A stretch of 16,839 nucleotides of DNA. Origin: Rhodospirillales bacterium (GTDB taxonomy: Bacteria > Pseudomonadota > Alphaproteobacteria > UBA9219). The translations under genes and the position numbers were made by a program. How positions within the stretch are numbered: position 1 is the first letter of the stretch; each line of letters starts with the position of its first letter. The DNA lies in contig JAATFY010000094.1 of the NCBI GenBank assembly GCA_015654915.1, positions 1-16,839 on the forward strand, in the 5' to 3' direction. A model generated the notes under the pieces. It worked only from the letters and a program-made list of their open reading frames with translations. It did no database searches and had not been told where the DNA came from. This document shows positions 6,054 to 14,815 of this stretch, one piece after another.

Positions 6054-7265
6054 GTGAACGTCATTCAGGCAAAAACGAAAACTCTTCAGGCGGCGGCACC
6101 AGCGCGACGCCGCGTCGCCATTCTGGGCTCGACCGGATCGGTTGGTTGCCAGACGATCGACTTGATTTCGCGCGCGCCCGAAAAATACGAAGTTGTCGCG
6201 CTTACGGCGCTCAAGAATGTCGCCAAGCTGGTCGAGCAGGCGCGGCTGCTGAAGCCGGAGCTGGTCGTCATCGCCGATGAAAGCCAATATCGCGCGCTGA
6301 AAGACGCGCTGGTCGATACAAATATTGCGGTGGCCGCGGGCGCCAAAGCCATTGTCGAAGCTGCCGCGGCCGACAGCGACTGGGTCATGTCCGCCATTGT
6401 CGGCGCGGCGGGGTTGCCCGCAACCTTGGCCGCCGCGCGGCGAGGCGCCACGATTGCCTTTGCCAACAAGGAAACGCTGGTTTGCGCCGGACCCCTGATG
6501 ATGAAGCTGGTCGCCGAGACCGGCGCTAAGTTGTTACCGGTCGACAGCGAACATAACGCCATCTGGCAGGTTTTCGATTTCGAACATCCCGAAGCGATTT
6601 CACGGCTGATCATAACCGCTTCCGGCGGCCCGTTCCGTACGGCGACGCGCGAAGAAATGGCGAAGATGACGCCCGAGCAGGCCCTCAAGCATCCGGTCTG
6701 GAGTATGGGCGCCAAAATCTCCGTCGACAGCGCGACCCTTATGAATAAAGGCCTCGAGGTGATCGAAGCGCATTTCCTGTTCCAGATGCCTTCGGAGAAA
6801 ATCGACGTTCTGGTGCATCCGCAATCCATCATCCACAGCATGGTCGAATATGAAGACGGCTCCGTTCTTGCCCAGATGGGCACGCCCGATATGCGTACGC
6901 CCATCGGCTATACGCTGGCATGGCCCGAACGCATGGCGACGCCTGCCGCGAAACTCGACCTCGCCAAGATCGGCCAGCTGACGTTTGAACAGCCCGACCC
7001 GCAGAAATTTCCGGCGCTGCGGTTTGCGCGCGAGGCGATGAAAAAAGGCGGCACGGCTCCCGCGTCGCTTAATGCCGCCAACGAAGTGGCCGTGCAGGCG
7101 TTCCTCGATAAACGCATCGGATTTCTCGATATCGAGCGCGTCAATGAAGCGACTTTGAACGGTATTCCGGTTGCAGCATTGAACAATCTGGAAATTTTAC
7201 ATGAGACCGATCAGGCTGCGCGGCGTTTTGCCGAAGCGCAGGTCCAACAACTCGCAAAGACGTAG
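6054..7265 (+). CDS. dxr: 1-deoxy-D-xylulose 5-phosphate reductoisomerase
   Basis: Converts DXP to 2-C-methyl-D-erythritol 4-phosphate with NADPH, the first committed step of the MEP isoprenoid pathway (the fosmidomycin target). With a GTG start the product is 403 residues, the family length. NADPH-binding GSTGSVG is at residues 25-31, then FANKETLVCAG; the metal ligands are D164 and E166 in PVDSEHNA and E235 in MNKGLEVIEA; ITASGGPFR forms the substrate phosphate site. The only in-frame ATG further upstream (5955) lies inside cdsA and would add residues that are not DXR-like. GTG 6054, one base after the cdsA stop and preceded by a modest TGGTGG, is therefore chosen. It feeds the same pathway as uppS upstream. 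Confidence 0.97.
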   Translation: MNVIQAKTKTLQAAAPARRRVAILGSTGSVGCQTIDLISRAPEKYEVVALTALKNVAKLVEQARLLKPELVVIADESQYRALKDALVDTNIAVAAGAKAIVEAAAADSDWVMSAIVGAAGLPATLAAARRGATIAFANKETLVCAGPLMMKLVAETGAKLLPVDSEHNAIWQVFDFEHPEAISRLIITASGGPFRTATREEMAKMTPEQALKHPVWSMGAKISVDSATLMNKGLEVIEAHFLFQMPSEKIDVLVHPQSIIHSMVEYEDGSVLAQMGTPDMRTPIGYTLAWPERMATPAAKLDLAKIGQLTFEQPDPQKFPALRFAREAMKKGGTAPASLNAANEVAVQAFLDKRIGFLDIERVNEATLNGIPVAALNNLEILHETDQAARRFAEAQVQQLAKT

Positions 7266-7273
7266 GAAGCCCC

Positions 7274-8410
7274 ATGCCCCACATCCTGATCCTTGCCGGA
7301 CATTACGCGATCCCGTTCATCATCGTCATCAGCATCGTCGTGTTCGTGCATGAGTTCGGCCATTACTGGGTGGCGCGGCGCTGCGGCGTGAAAATCGAGA
7401 CGTTTTCCATCGGTTTCGGCCGCGAGATTTTCGGCTGGACCGACAAGCGCGGGACGCGCTGGAAAGTGTCCTGGCTGCCGCTCGGCGGCTATGTCAAAAT
7501 GTACGGTGACGCCAGCGCCGCCAGCACGCCGGATTCCGCCGTCCACAGCATGACGGAAGAGCAAAAGCGCATCGCTTTCTATCACCAGCATGTCGACAAG
7601 CGCATGGCGGTCGTCGCTGCCGGTCCCGCCGCGAATTACCTGTTCGCCATCGTCGTTCTGGCGCTTCTCTTCATGTTTCAGGGCCAGCCCTATTCGCCGC
7701 CCGATGTCAGCACGGTGGTAGAAAACGGCGTGGCAGCCGAAGCCGGCCTGCTGCCGGGCGATCATGTGCTGTCGGTCGATGGTCACACGGTGGACCGTTT
7801 CGAGGACATCAAGCGCATCGTGGCGCTGAATGCGGGCACGCCGATCCCCGTCGAGGTTGAGCGCGGCGGCGTCCATGCGCATTACACGCTGACGCCGGAA
7901 ATCGTCACCATGACCGACCGGTTCGGCGGCGAGCACAAGATCGGCCGCATCGGCATCATGTCGCAGAAACTGGAATACAAGAAGTGGTCGCCGCCGATGG
8001 CGGTAAAGCAGGCGGTCGTCGAGACGTGGAACCTGACGGCGGGAACCTTGCAGGCTATCGGCCAGATGATTATGGGTACGCGCGGCACCGAAGAACTGGG
8101 CGGCCCGTTACGCATCGCCGAGATGTCGGGCAATGTCGCGCAGGAAGGCGTGGTTGCGCTGATCTGGCTTATGGCCGTCATTTCGGTCAATCTCGGGCTT
8201 ATCAATCTGTTCCCGGTGCCGCTGCTGGATGGCGGCCATCTGGCGTTTTATCTGGCCGAACGGATACGGGGCAAGCCCGTCCATGATAAAATCCAGGAAA
8301 CCGGCGCCAGCGTCGGCATGGTTCTGGTGCTTTCGCTGATGATTTTTGCCACCTGGAATGACCTTGTGCATCTGAAGGTTATTTCCTACCTTCGCGGTCT
8401 ATTTTCTTAA
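7274..8410 (+). CDS. rseP: RIP metalloprotease RseP (site-2 protease family)
   Basis: Intramembrane zinc protease that cleaves membrane-spanning substrates such as anti-sigma factors in envelope stress signalling; the Caulobacter relative MmpA trims a polarity factor. The zinc-binding HEFGH is at residues 26-30 in the first transmembrane helix. The conserved FGRE and PLGGYVKM elements follow, and the third ligand motif LLDGGHL has D319. One PDZ domain is visible at about residues 143-210 (VENGVAAEAGLLPGDHVLSV), against two in E. coli RseP. Length is 378 residues. The TAGGAAG ribosome binding site (7263-7269) overlaps the dxr stop and is well spaced from the ATG. bamA follows after 20 bp, the usual arrangement. 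Confidence 0.97.
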   Translation: MPHILILAGHYAIPFIIVISIVVFVHEFGHYWVARRCGVKIETFSIGFGREIFGWTDKRGTRWKVSWLPLGGYVKMYGDASAASTPDSAVHSMTEEQKRIAFYHQHVDKRMAVVAAGPAANYLFAIVVLALLFMFQGQPYSPPDVSTVVENGVAAEAGLLPGDHVLSVDGHTVDRFEDIKRIVALNAGTPIPVEVERGGVHAHYTLTPEIVTMTDRFGGEHKIGRIGIMSQKLEYKKWSPPMAVKQAVVETWNLTAGTLQAIGQMIMGTRGTEELGGPLRIAEMSGNVAQEGVVALIWLMAVISVNLGLINLFPVPLLDGGHLAFYLAERIRGKPVHDKIQETGASVGMVLVLSLMIFATWNDLVHLKVISYLRGLFS

Positions 8411-8430
8411 GAATCAGGAATAGCCGATAT

Positions 8431-10797
8431 ATGTCGAAACGCCGGTTTCACGCTTGCATAACTGTTGCCCTTTTGGGGCTGGCGCTTTGCGCCGGAACGG
8501 CTTACGCGAAACCGCCCGCCAAGGCATCGTCGTTGCTGCAGCAAATCCCTTCGCCGGCCCTGCAACCCCTTTCCGCACCAGCGCCTGCGGGCGACATCAT
8601 CCAGGATATCCACGTCGAAGGCGCGCAACGCCTCGAGCCCGAAACGGTGACATCTTATCTGACGGTCGGGAAAGGCGATGCCGCGACCCCTGACAAGCTC
8701 GACGCGTCGCTGAAGGCGCTCTATGCCACCGGCCTTTTCAAGGATGTCAGTCTTGCGGTGGAAGGCCCCGTTCTGGTGGTCAAGGTCGAGGAAAACCCCA
8801 TCATCAACCGCGTGACGTTCGAGGGTAATTCCGAAGTCTCGAAAGAAGATCTGGAAAAGGAAGTTCAGATCAAGCCGCGGCTTGTGTACACGCTGCCGCG
8901 CGTGCAGCGCGACGTGCAGCGCATTCTGGATGTCTATCGCCGCTCGGGCCGTTTCGGCGCGGTGGTCGAGCCCAAGATCGTCAAGCTGGAACAGAACCGC
9001 GTCGATCTGGTGTTCGAGATCACCGAAGGCAAGCGCACCGGCGTCCGCGCCATCAAATTCATCGGCAACGGCCATTACGGCGACGACGAGTTGCGCAGCA
9101 TCATCAACACGCGGGAAAGCGCCTGGTGGCGGTTTTTCTCGGTGACTGATTATTACGACCCCGACCGCCTCAATTACGACAAAGAACTGTTGCGGAAATT
9201 CTACCTGAACGAAGGCTATGTCGATTTCCGCGTACTGTCGGCGGTGGCGGAATTGACGCCCGACCACGACGATTTTTTTCTCACCTTCACTATCGAGGAA
9301 GGGCCGCGCTATAAATTCGGCAAGATCAATATCGCCAGCGAGATCAAGGGCCTGAAAGCCGAAGATTTGCGCCAATACCTCACGACGCAGGAAGGCGACT
9401 GGTACGATGCGGACCAGATCGACAAAACCATCGCCAAGCTGACGACGGTGCTCGGCGATATGCAATATGCTTTCGTCAATATCGTGCCCAATCCCGAGCG
9501 GCATAAAGACAAGATGACGGTCGACCTGAATTACGACATCAAAGAAGGCGAGCGTGTTTATATCGGCCGCATCGATGTCAGCGGCAACGAACGCACCATC
9601 GACAAGGTCATCCGCCGCGAGATGCAGCTGGCCGAAGGCGATCCGTTCAGCACCACGAAAATCCACCGCTCCGAACAGCGGCTCAAGGATCTCGGCTTTT
9701 TCGAAACCGTCAAGGTCACGCCGGTCGATGGCGCGCAGCCCGACCGCGCCAACGTGAAGGTCGAAGTGAAGGAAAAATCGACCGGCGAAGTCGCCATTGG
9801 TGCCGGATTCTCCTCGACTGACGGCCCGTTGGGCGACTTCAGCATCAGCGAACACAACTTTATGGGCAAGGGGCAGGATGTCCGGTTGGGCGCCACCGTT
9901 TCCGGCCGTACCAAGCAGATCGATACCAGTTTTACCGAACCTTATTTCCTCAACCGCGATCTATCCGCCGGCGTCGACCTTTTCCGCATCCAGACCGACA
10001 ATCAGGATTTAAGCTCTTATGACACGGACAGCACCGGCATTACCTTGCGCATGGGCTATCCCTTGTCCGAGCAGTTACGCCAGCGCCTGAATTACAGTTT
10101 CCACGCCGACGGCATCAGCAACGTGCCGAGCACGGCGTCGCTGTTCATTCTCGACCAGCAGGGCTTTTCCACCACCTCGTCGGTGGGGCAGGAACTGACG
10201 TATGACACGCGCGACAGCAAACTCGATCCGACGCTCGGTTTCATCACCCATTTGAATACGGACATCGCCGGCGCCGGGGGATCGCGCAAATGGTTCCGTG
10301 TCCGCATGGGCGGCACGCAATACTACCCGCTGGCCGAGGGCTGGATCCTGAGCGGCACCGGCGAGGTCGGCGAAATCTGGGGTATGAATGGTCCGACCAA
10401 GATCAACGAACGGTTCTTCATCGGCGGCGATACGTTGCGCGGTTTCGAATATGCCGGCATCGGGCCGCGCGACCTCACCAACGTCAATAACGACGCGCTG
10501 GGCGGCGACCGTTTCTCGCGCGGCACCATCGAACTGACGACACCCCTGCCGGTGCCGGCGGAACTCGGCCTGAAGGGCCATATTTTCTCGGACGCCGGCA
10601 CGCTGGGCCAAAACCCCGAAAAAGCCATACCGGGCGATGTTCTCGCCAACGACGAAAGCCTGCATGTCAGCGTCGGCGTCGGCCTGACATGGGCGTCGCC
10701 CTTCGGCCCTGTGCGGCTGGATTTTGCCGAGCCCATCCTCTATAAAACCTATGACAAGATCGAACATATTCACTTCAGTTTCGGCGCCAAGTTCTAA
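8431..10797 (+). CDS. bamA: Outer membrane protein assembly factor BamA (Omp85)
   Basis: Central component of the BAM complex, which folds beta-barrel proteins into the outer membrane. The 788-residue product has a signal peptide (about 1-26, cleavage after AYA) and a Pro/Ala-rich linker to about residue 53. Tandem POTRA domains span about 54-447, starting with IIQDIHVEGAQRLEPETV and including NRVTFEGNSEVSKEDL and RIDVSGNERTIDKVIRRE. The C-terminal 16-strand barrel starts near residue 452. The L6 loop motif is LRGF (669-672), the counterpart of VRGF in other Omp85 proteins. The chain ends in an aromatic-rich strand with terminal Phe (FSFGAKF). AGGAA (8416-8420) precedes the ATG at 10-base spacing. 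The neighbours rseP and skp support the call. Confidence 0.98.
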   Translation: MSKRRFHACITVALLGLALCAGTAYAKPPAKASSLLQQIPSPALQPLSAPAPAGDIIQDIHVEGAQRLEPETVTSYLTVGKGDAATPDKLDASLKALYATGLFKDVSLAVEGPVLVVKVEENPIINRVTFEGNSEVSKEDLEKEVQIKPRLVYTLPRVQRDVQRILDVYRRSGRFGAVVEPKIVKLEQNRVDLVFEITEGKRTGVRAIKFIGNGHYGDDELRSIINTRESAWWRFFSVTDYYDPDRLNYDKELLRKFYLNEGYVDFRVLSAVAELTPDHDDFFLTFTIEEGPRYKFGKINIASEIKGLKAEDLRQYLTTQEGDWYDADQIDKTIAKLTTVLGDMQYAFVNIVPNPERHKDKMTVDLNYDIKEGERVYIGRIDVSGNERTIDKVIRREMQLAEGDPFSTTKIHRSEQRLKDLGFFETVKVTPVDGAQPDRANVKVEVKEKSTGEVAIGAGFSSTDGPLGDFSISEHNFMGKGQDVRLGATVSGRTKQIDTSFTEPYFLNRDLSAGVDLFRIQTDNQDLSSYDTDSTGITLRMGYPLSEQLRQRLNYSFHADGISNVPSTASLFILDQQGFSTTSSVGQELTYDTRDSKLDPTLGFITHLNTDIAGAGGSRKWFRVRMGGTQYYPLAEGWILSGTGEVGEIWGMNGPTKINERFFIGGDTLRGFEYAGIGPRDLTNVNNDALGGDRFSRGTIELTTPLPVPAELGLKGHIFSDAGTLGQNPEKAIPGDVLANDESLHVSVGVGLTWASPFGPVRLDFAEPILYKTYDKIEHIHFSFGAKF

Positions 10798-10817
10798 TCT
10801 TTGACGGGACGAATACC

Positions 10818-11417
10818 GTGTTGCAGAAAAATCGCCTGCTTTTGCTTTCCTTGTGTTTCGTCCTGACCGGCGGCCTTGCGTATGCGGCCGCACCCGCGCC
10901 GGTCGCGACGCCGGTCGATGCCAAGTCGAAACTTCCCGCTCCTGTCATCGCCATTATCGACGTGCAGCGCATTCTGGAAGAATCGCTCGCCGCAAAAAAT
11001 GTGCAAAAGCAGCTTGAAAGCCAGCGCGCCAAATTCCAGACCCAGATCGAAGCCGAGGAAAACGGCTTGCGGCAGGCCGAGCAGGAGCTCGGCAAGTCGC
11101 ATGACCAGCTCGCCGCCGATGTCTATGCCGACCGCGAGCAGCAGTTGCGCCAGCGTTTCCTGACCGTCGAGCGGCATGTGCAGGCGCGGCGCAAGGTGCT
11201 GGATCAGGCCTTCACCGATTCCATGAACGCCGTGCGCGCCAGCCTTCTTGAGATCGTCGATACCGTCGCGCACGAGCACGGCGCCAATCTCGTGCTGGTC
11301 AAACAGCAGGCGCTGTGGGTCGATAAGCCTCTCGATGTGACCGACGAGGTTCTGGGCCGGTTGAACGCGAAATTGCCCCAAGTAACGGTTAAAATGGCCC
11401 CCGAAGATAAGCCCTAG
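10818..11417 (+). CDS. skp: Periplasmic chaperone Skp/OmpH family
   Basis: Holdase that carries unfolded outer-membrane proteins across the periplasm to BAM. The 199-residue product starts with a signal peptide (about residues 1-23, cleavage near LAYA). A ~20-residue Ala/Pro linker leads to the conserved VIAIIDVQRILEESLAAKNV, the Skp core strand and helix. A long charged coiled-coil region follows (about 65-135), rich in Gln, Glu and Arg, matching the tentacles. The final part (HEHGANLVLVKQQALWVDKPLDVTDEVLGRLN) is the typical C-terminal return to the core. Start is GTG 10818 (or the adjacent TTG 10821), with GGGA (10806-10809) upstream; bamA ends 20 bp before. Here fabZ follows directly, where lpxD would be expected. 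Confidence 0.93.
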   Translation: MLQKNRLLLLSLCFVLTGGLAYAAAPAPVATPVDAKSKLPAPVIAIIDVQRILEESLAAKNVQKQLESQRAKFQTQIEAEENGLRQAEQELGKSHDQLAADVYADREQQLRQRFLTVERHVQARRKVLDQAFTDSMNAVRASLLEIVDTVAHEHGANLVLVKQQALWVDKPLDVTDEVLGRLNAKLPQVTVKMAPEDKP

Positions 11418-11473
11418 CCAACCTATTGAAAACCCAAGTCCAATCGGGCTAGAAGTGAGGGCCCAAAGGTTGG
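11418..11473 (+). promoter_or_regulatory. fabZ leader: possible promoter and inverted repeat touching the ribosome binding site
   Basis: The 65-bp skp-fabZ gap contains TTGAAA (11426-11431), 18 bases, then TAGAAG (11450-11455), a plausible weak promoter; GCTAGAAG (11448-11455) also resembles the Caulobacter -10 block. CCAACCT (11418-11424) is complementary to AGGTTGG (11467-11473), which overlaps the fabZ Shine-Dalgarno GGAG (11472-11475). GGGC (11446-11449) can pair with GCCC (11461-11464) inside it. Only read-through transcripts would contain the full outer stem. The functional reading is inference. Confidence 0.35.
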
Positions 11474-11482
11474 AGTTGCTTT

Positions 11483-11992
<510 letters not shown>

Positions 11993-11999
11993 CAGGCAC

Positions 12000-12800
12000 A
12001 TGGCAAACCAAATCCATCCCACGGCGGTCATCGATCCGGCCGCTTCTATCGGCTCAGGCGTCTTTATCGGCCCCTATTGCGTGCTAGGCCCCCGCGTCAA
12101 ACTGGGCAACGGTGTGCGGTTAGTCGCGCATGTCGTGGTGGATGGGCGTACGACGCTCGGCGCCGGTACGGTTGTTTATCCTTTTGCTTCATTAGGACAA
12201 CAGCCACAGGACTTGAAATATAAGGGCGAAGATTCGGCGCTCGAGATCGGCGCAAACAACCAGATCCGCGAACATGTGACGATGAACCCGGGTACCGAAG
12301 GCGGCGGGATGGTAACGCGCGTCGGCGACAACTGCCTTTTCATGGTGGCGTCGCATGTCGCACATGACTGCCAGATCGGGAACCACGTCATCCTCGCCAA
12401 CAACGCGACGCTGGCGGGCCATGTGTCGGTCGGCGATTATGCCATCATCGGCGGGCTGTCGGCCGTGCATCAGTTCGTGCGCATCGGCGAGCACGCGATG
12501 ATCGGCGGCATGTCGGGCGTCGAGAACGATGTTATTCCTTACGGCATGGTCAAGGGCGACCGCGCCCATCTGGCCGGGCTTAATCTGGTGGGGCTCGAAC
12601 GCCGCGGTTTCGGGCGCGACGATGTGCGGTCATTGCGCAGCGCCTACCGTATGCTGTTTGCGCCGGAAGGCACCATGGCCGAGCGGCTCGAGGAAGTCGC
12701 GCGGCTTTACAAGGATCAGGAACATATCGGCAGCGTGGTCGATTTTATCCGCGCGCGCGCCAACCGCGCCTTGTGCCAGCCAAAAAACGACGAGGAATAA
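12000..12800 (+). CDS. lpxA: Acyl-[ACP]-UDP-N-acetylglucosamine O-acyltransferase
   Basis: Transfers a 3-hydroxyacyl chain to UDP-GlcNAc, the first lipid A step, in the cytoplasm. The 266-residue product is a left-handed beta-helix: many isoleucine-rich hexapeptide units such as SIGSGV FIGPYC VLGPRV and HVSVGDYAIIGG. IREHVTMNPGTEGGG is the usual loop. The catalytic His lies in SHVAHDC at H122, with H119 beside it (E. coli H125/H122). The helical C-terminal part includes GLNLVGLERRGF. The ATG at 12000 is chosen because the homology starts there and fabZ stops at 11992; a weak AGG lies upstream. An in-frame extension back to 11790 runs inside fabZ and is not homologous. lpxI follows after four bases. 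Confidence 0.97.
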   Translation: MANQIHPTAVIDPAASIGSGVFIGPYCVLGPRVKLGNGVRLVAHVVVDGRTTLGAGTVVYPFASLGQQPQDLKYKGEDSALEIGANNQIREHVTMNPGTEGGGMVTRVGDNCLFMVASHVAHDCQIGNHVILANNATLAGHVSVGDYAIIGGLSAVHQFVRIGEHAMIGGMSGVENDVIPYGMVKGDRAHLAGLNLVGLERRGFGRDDVRSLRSAYRMLFAPEGTMAERLEEVARLYKDQEHIGSVVDFIRARANRALCQPKNDEE

Positions 12801-12804
12801 GCTC

Positions 12805-13650
12805 ATGACCGCCGCGCTCCAAAATCCCGCGCCCAAGCTGGGCATCATCGCGGGCGGCGGAACGGCTCCGCATGCCCTGATTGCGGCCTGCCAAAAACTT
12901 GACCGCTCTTTTTATGTCATTTGCCTCGAAGGGCAGGCGGATAAAAATCTTGCCGAAAATCTGCCGCATGTCTGGCTGCCGCTGGGTGCCGGATCGCGGC
13001 TCAAGGAATTGGCGGCGCAGGAAGCAATCAACGAAGTCGTGATGATCGGCCGCGTGCGCCGTCCGTCCTTGCTCGAGATCAAGCCTGACTGGCTGGCGCT
13101 GAAAGTTTTGACCAAGATCGGCATGAACATGCTGGGCGACGATGCGCTTCTACGCGCTATCGGCAAAGCGATGGAGGAAGAAGGCGGCGTGCGTGTCATC
13201 GCCGTGCAGGATGTATTTAAGGATCTGTTGACGCCGGAAGGGGCTTTAGGACGCGTGGCACCGGATAATGACGCGCAAAACGATATCCGGCGCGGCGTCG
13301 AGGTGGCAAAGGCCTTGGGATCGCTCGATGTCGGGCAGTCGGTGATCGTGCAGCAGGGCATGGTTCTGGGCGTCGAAGCCATCGAAGGCACCGACGCGCT
13401 GATTGCCCGGAGCGCCCAATTACGCCGCGAAGGCGCAGGCGGCGTCCTGATCAAAATCGCCAAGCCGCAGCAGGATAACCGCTATGATCTGCCCACAATC
13501 GGCCCCGATACGGTTGCCGCCATAGCCAAGGCCGGTTTGCGCGGGGTGGCGCTGGAAGCCGGCCGCAGCCTTCTGATCGAGCGCGAAAAGACCGTCGCTC
13601 TGGCCGACGAAGCGGGAATTTTTATTCTTGGTTTAAAAGCCGATGGTTGA
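12805..13650 (+). CDS. lpxI: UDP-2,3-diacylglucosamine pyrophosphatase LpxI
   Basis: Hydrolyses UDP-2,3-diacylglucosamine to lipid X in lipid A synthesis. LpxI is the alphaproteobacterial replacement for LpxH and is structurally unrelated to it. The 281-residue product starts with LGIIAGGGTAPHAL, typical of the N-terminal domain. The C-terminal DUF1009 catalytic domain contains MVLGVEAIEGTDALI and KPQQDNRYDLPTIG. D224 in QQDNR sits where the catalytic Asp (D225) of Caulobacter LpxI is placed. It ends with LEAGRSLLIE and FILGL. GAGGAA (12791-12796) gives a good ribosome binding site for ATG 12805, four bases after the lpxA stop. The stop overlaps the lpxB start by eight bases. Position between lpxA and lpxB agrees with function. 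Confidence 0.95.
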   Translation: MTAALQNPAPKLGIIAGGGTAPHALIAACQKLDRSFYVICLEGQADKNLAENLPHVWLPLGAGSRLKELAAQEAINEVVMIGRVRRPSLLEIKPDWLALKVLTKIGMNMLGDDALLRAIGKAMEEEGGVRVIAVQDVFKDLLTPEGALGRVAPDNDAQNDIRRGVEVAKALGSLDVGQSVIVQQGMVLGVEAIEGTDALIARSAQLRREGAGGVLIKIAKPQQDNRYDLPTIGPDTVAAIAKAGLRGVALEAGRSLLIEREKTVALADEAGIFILGLKADG

Positions 13651-14815
13651 GGCCCCGCTTTTTTTCCTGATCGCCGGCGAAGCGTCCGGCGATTTGCTTG
13701 GCGCGCGGCTGATGCACGCGCTGAAAAAACTGACCGACGGCCATGTGCGTTTTGCCGGTATCGGCGGCCCGCGCATGCAGGTGGAAGGGATCGAGCTTTT
13801 CTTCCCGCAGGCGGAACTGGCCCATTTTGGCCTGTTTGAGCTGTTGCGCCATGTGCCGCACCTGATAGCCCGCATCGAACAGACGGTGAACGAGGTGAAG
13901 CGCGTACATCCCGCCGCGCTCATCACCATCGACGCGCCGGATTTCTGCTTTCGCGTCGCAAAGAAACTGAAGGGCGAAGGCATACCCCTTATTCACTATG
14001 TGGCGCCTACCGTATGGGCGTGGCGTCCCGGGCGCGCCAAAAAAATTGCGCAGTTTCTCGACCATTTGCTGGCGCTGCTGCCGTTCGAGCCGCCTTATTT
14101 CGTCAAGGAAGGATTGCCTTGCACGTTCGTCGGCCATCCGATCGTCGAAAGCGAAGCGGGGCAGGGCGATGCGCAACGCTTCCGCGCTCAATATGCTCTT
14201 GCGCCAGATGCGGTCTTATTAACAACCCTGCCGGGCAGCCGGATGAGCGAGGTTTCGCGCCTGATGCCGGTTTTTGGAGAAACCATTAAACGGTTGCGTG
14301 CGCAATATCCGACTCTGCACGTTGTGATTCCGGTCGTGGCCAATCTAAAAGATTACATCCGTGAGCACACTGAAAACTGGCTTGTGCCGGTGATGCTGGT
14401 TGAAAACGATCAGGACAAATATGATGCCTTCGCGGCCTCGCGCGCGGCGCTGGCCTGCTCCGGCACGGTGGCGGTCGAACTGGCGATGGCAAAACTGCCG
14501 TCGGTTATCGCCTATAAAATCAGCGCCCTTACCTATTTTCTCTATCGCCGCCTGATCGAAATAAAATATGCAAACCTCGTCAATCTGATGCACGACCGCA
14601 TGGTGGTGCCGGAACTTTTGCAGCAGGATTGCACGTCGGAAAAACTCGCTGCCGCCATCCACACCTTGTTGACCGATGATAAAGCGCGGCAACAGCAGAT
14701 CGAAGGCCTGACTGCGGTCGGCAACTGGCTGGGCCTCGGGCAATTCATTCCGTCGGAATATGCCGCGGAAACCGTTTTCCGCACCGTCAAATGGTACAAG
14801 ACGAAGCCAAAATGA
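13643..14815 (+). CDS. lpxB: Lipid-A-disaccharide synthase
   Basis: GT19 enzyme that joins lipid X to UDP-diacylglucosamine to form the lipid A disaccharide at the inner membrane. The 390-residue product shows the N-terminal LIAGEASGDLLGARLM, then IGGPRMQVEG, LIARIEQTV, ITIDAPDFCFRVAKKL, HYVAPTVWAWRPGRAKKI, TFVGHPIVE, LPGSRMSEV and the C-terminal IKYANLVNLMHDRMVVPELL, all family hallmarks. The start ATG overlaps the lpxI stop (ATGGTTGA), and there is no strong Shine-Dalgarno, so translation is probably coupled. The stop shares ATGA with the next gene. The whole lpxA-lpxI-lpxB run appears to be one transcript. Confidence 0.97.
   Translation: MVEAPLFFLIAGEASGDLLGARLMHALKKLTDGHVRFAGIGGPRMQVEGIELFFPQAELAHFGLFELLRHVPHLIARIEQTVNEVKRVHPAALITIDAPDFCFRVAKKLKGEGIPLIHYVAPTVWAWRPGRAKKIAQFLDHLLALLPFEPPYFVKEGLPCTFVGHPIVESEAGQGDAQRFRAQYALAPDAVLLTTLPGSRMSEVSRLMPVFGETIKRLRAQYPTLHVVIPVVANLKDYIREHTENWLVPVMLVENDQDKYDAFAASRAALACSGTVAVELAMAKLPSVIAYKISALTYFLYRRLIEIKYANLVNLMHDRMVVPELLQQDCTSEKLAAAIHTLLTDDKARQQQIEGLTAVGNWLGLGQFIPSEYAAETVFRTVKWYKTKPK

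Noticed and set aside
7211..7936. Open frame on the - strand opposite dxr/rseP
   Set aside because: Fully covered by two secure genes; His/Asp/Arg-rich shadow translation with no family features.
8407..9855. Long open frame on the - strand opposite bamA (about 480 codons)
   Set aside because: It is antisense to a certain bamA, its composition (rich in Asp, His, Arg, Phe, Val) is typical of the complement of GC-rich coding DNA, and it has no recognisable domain.
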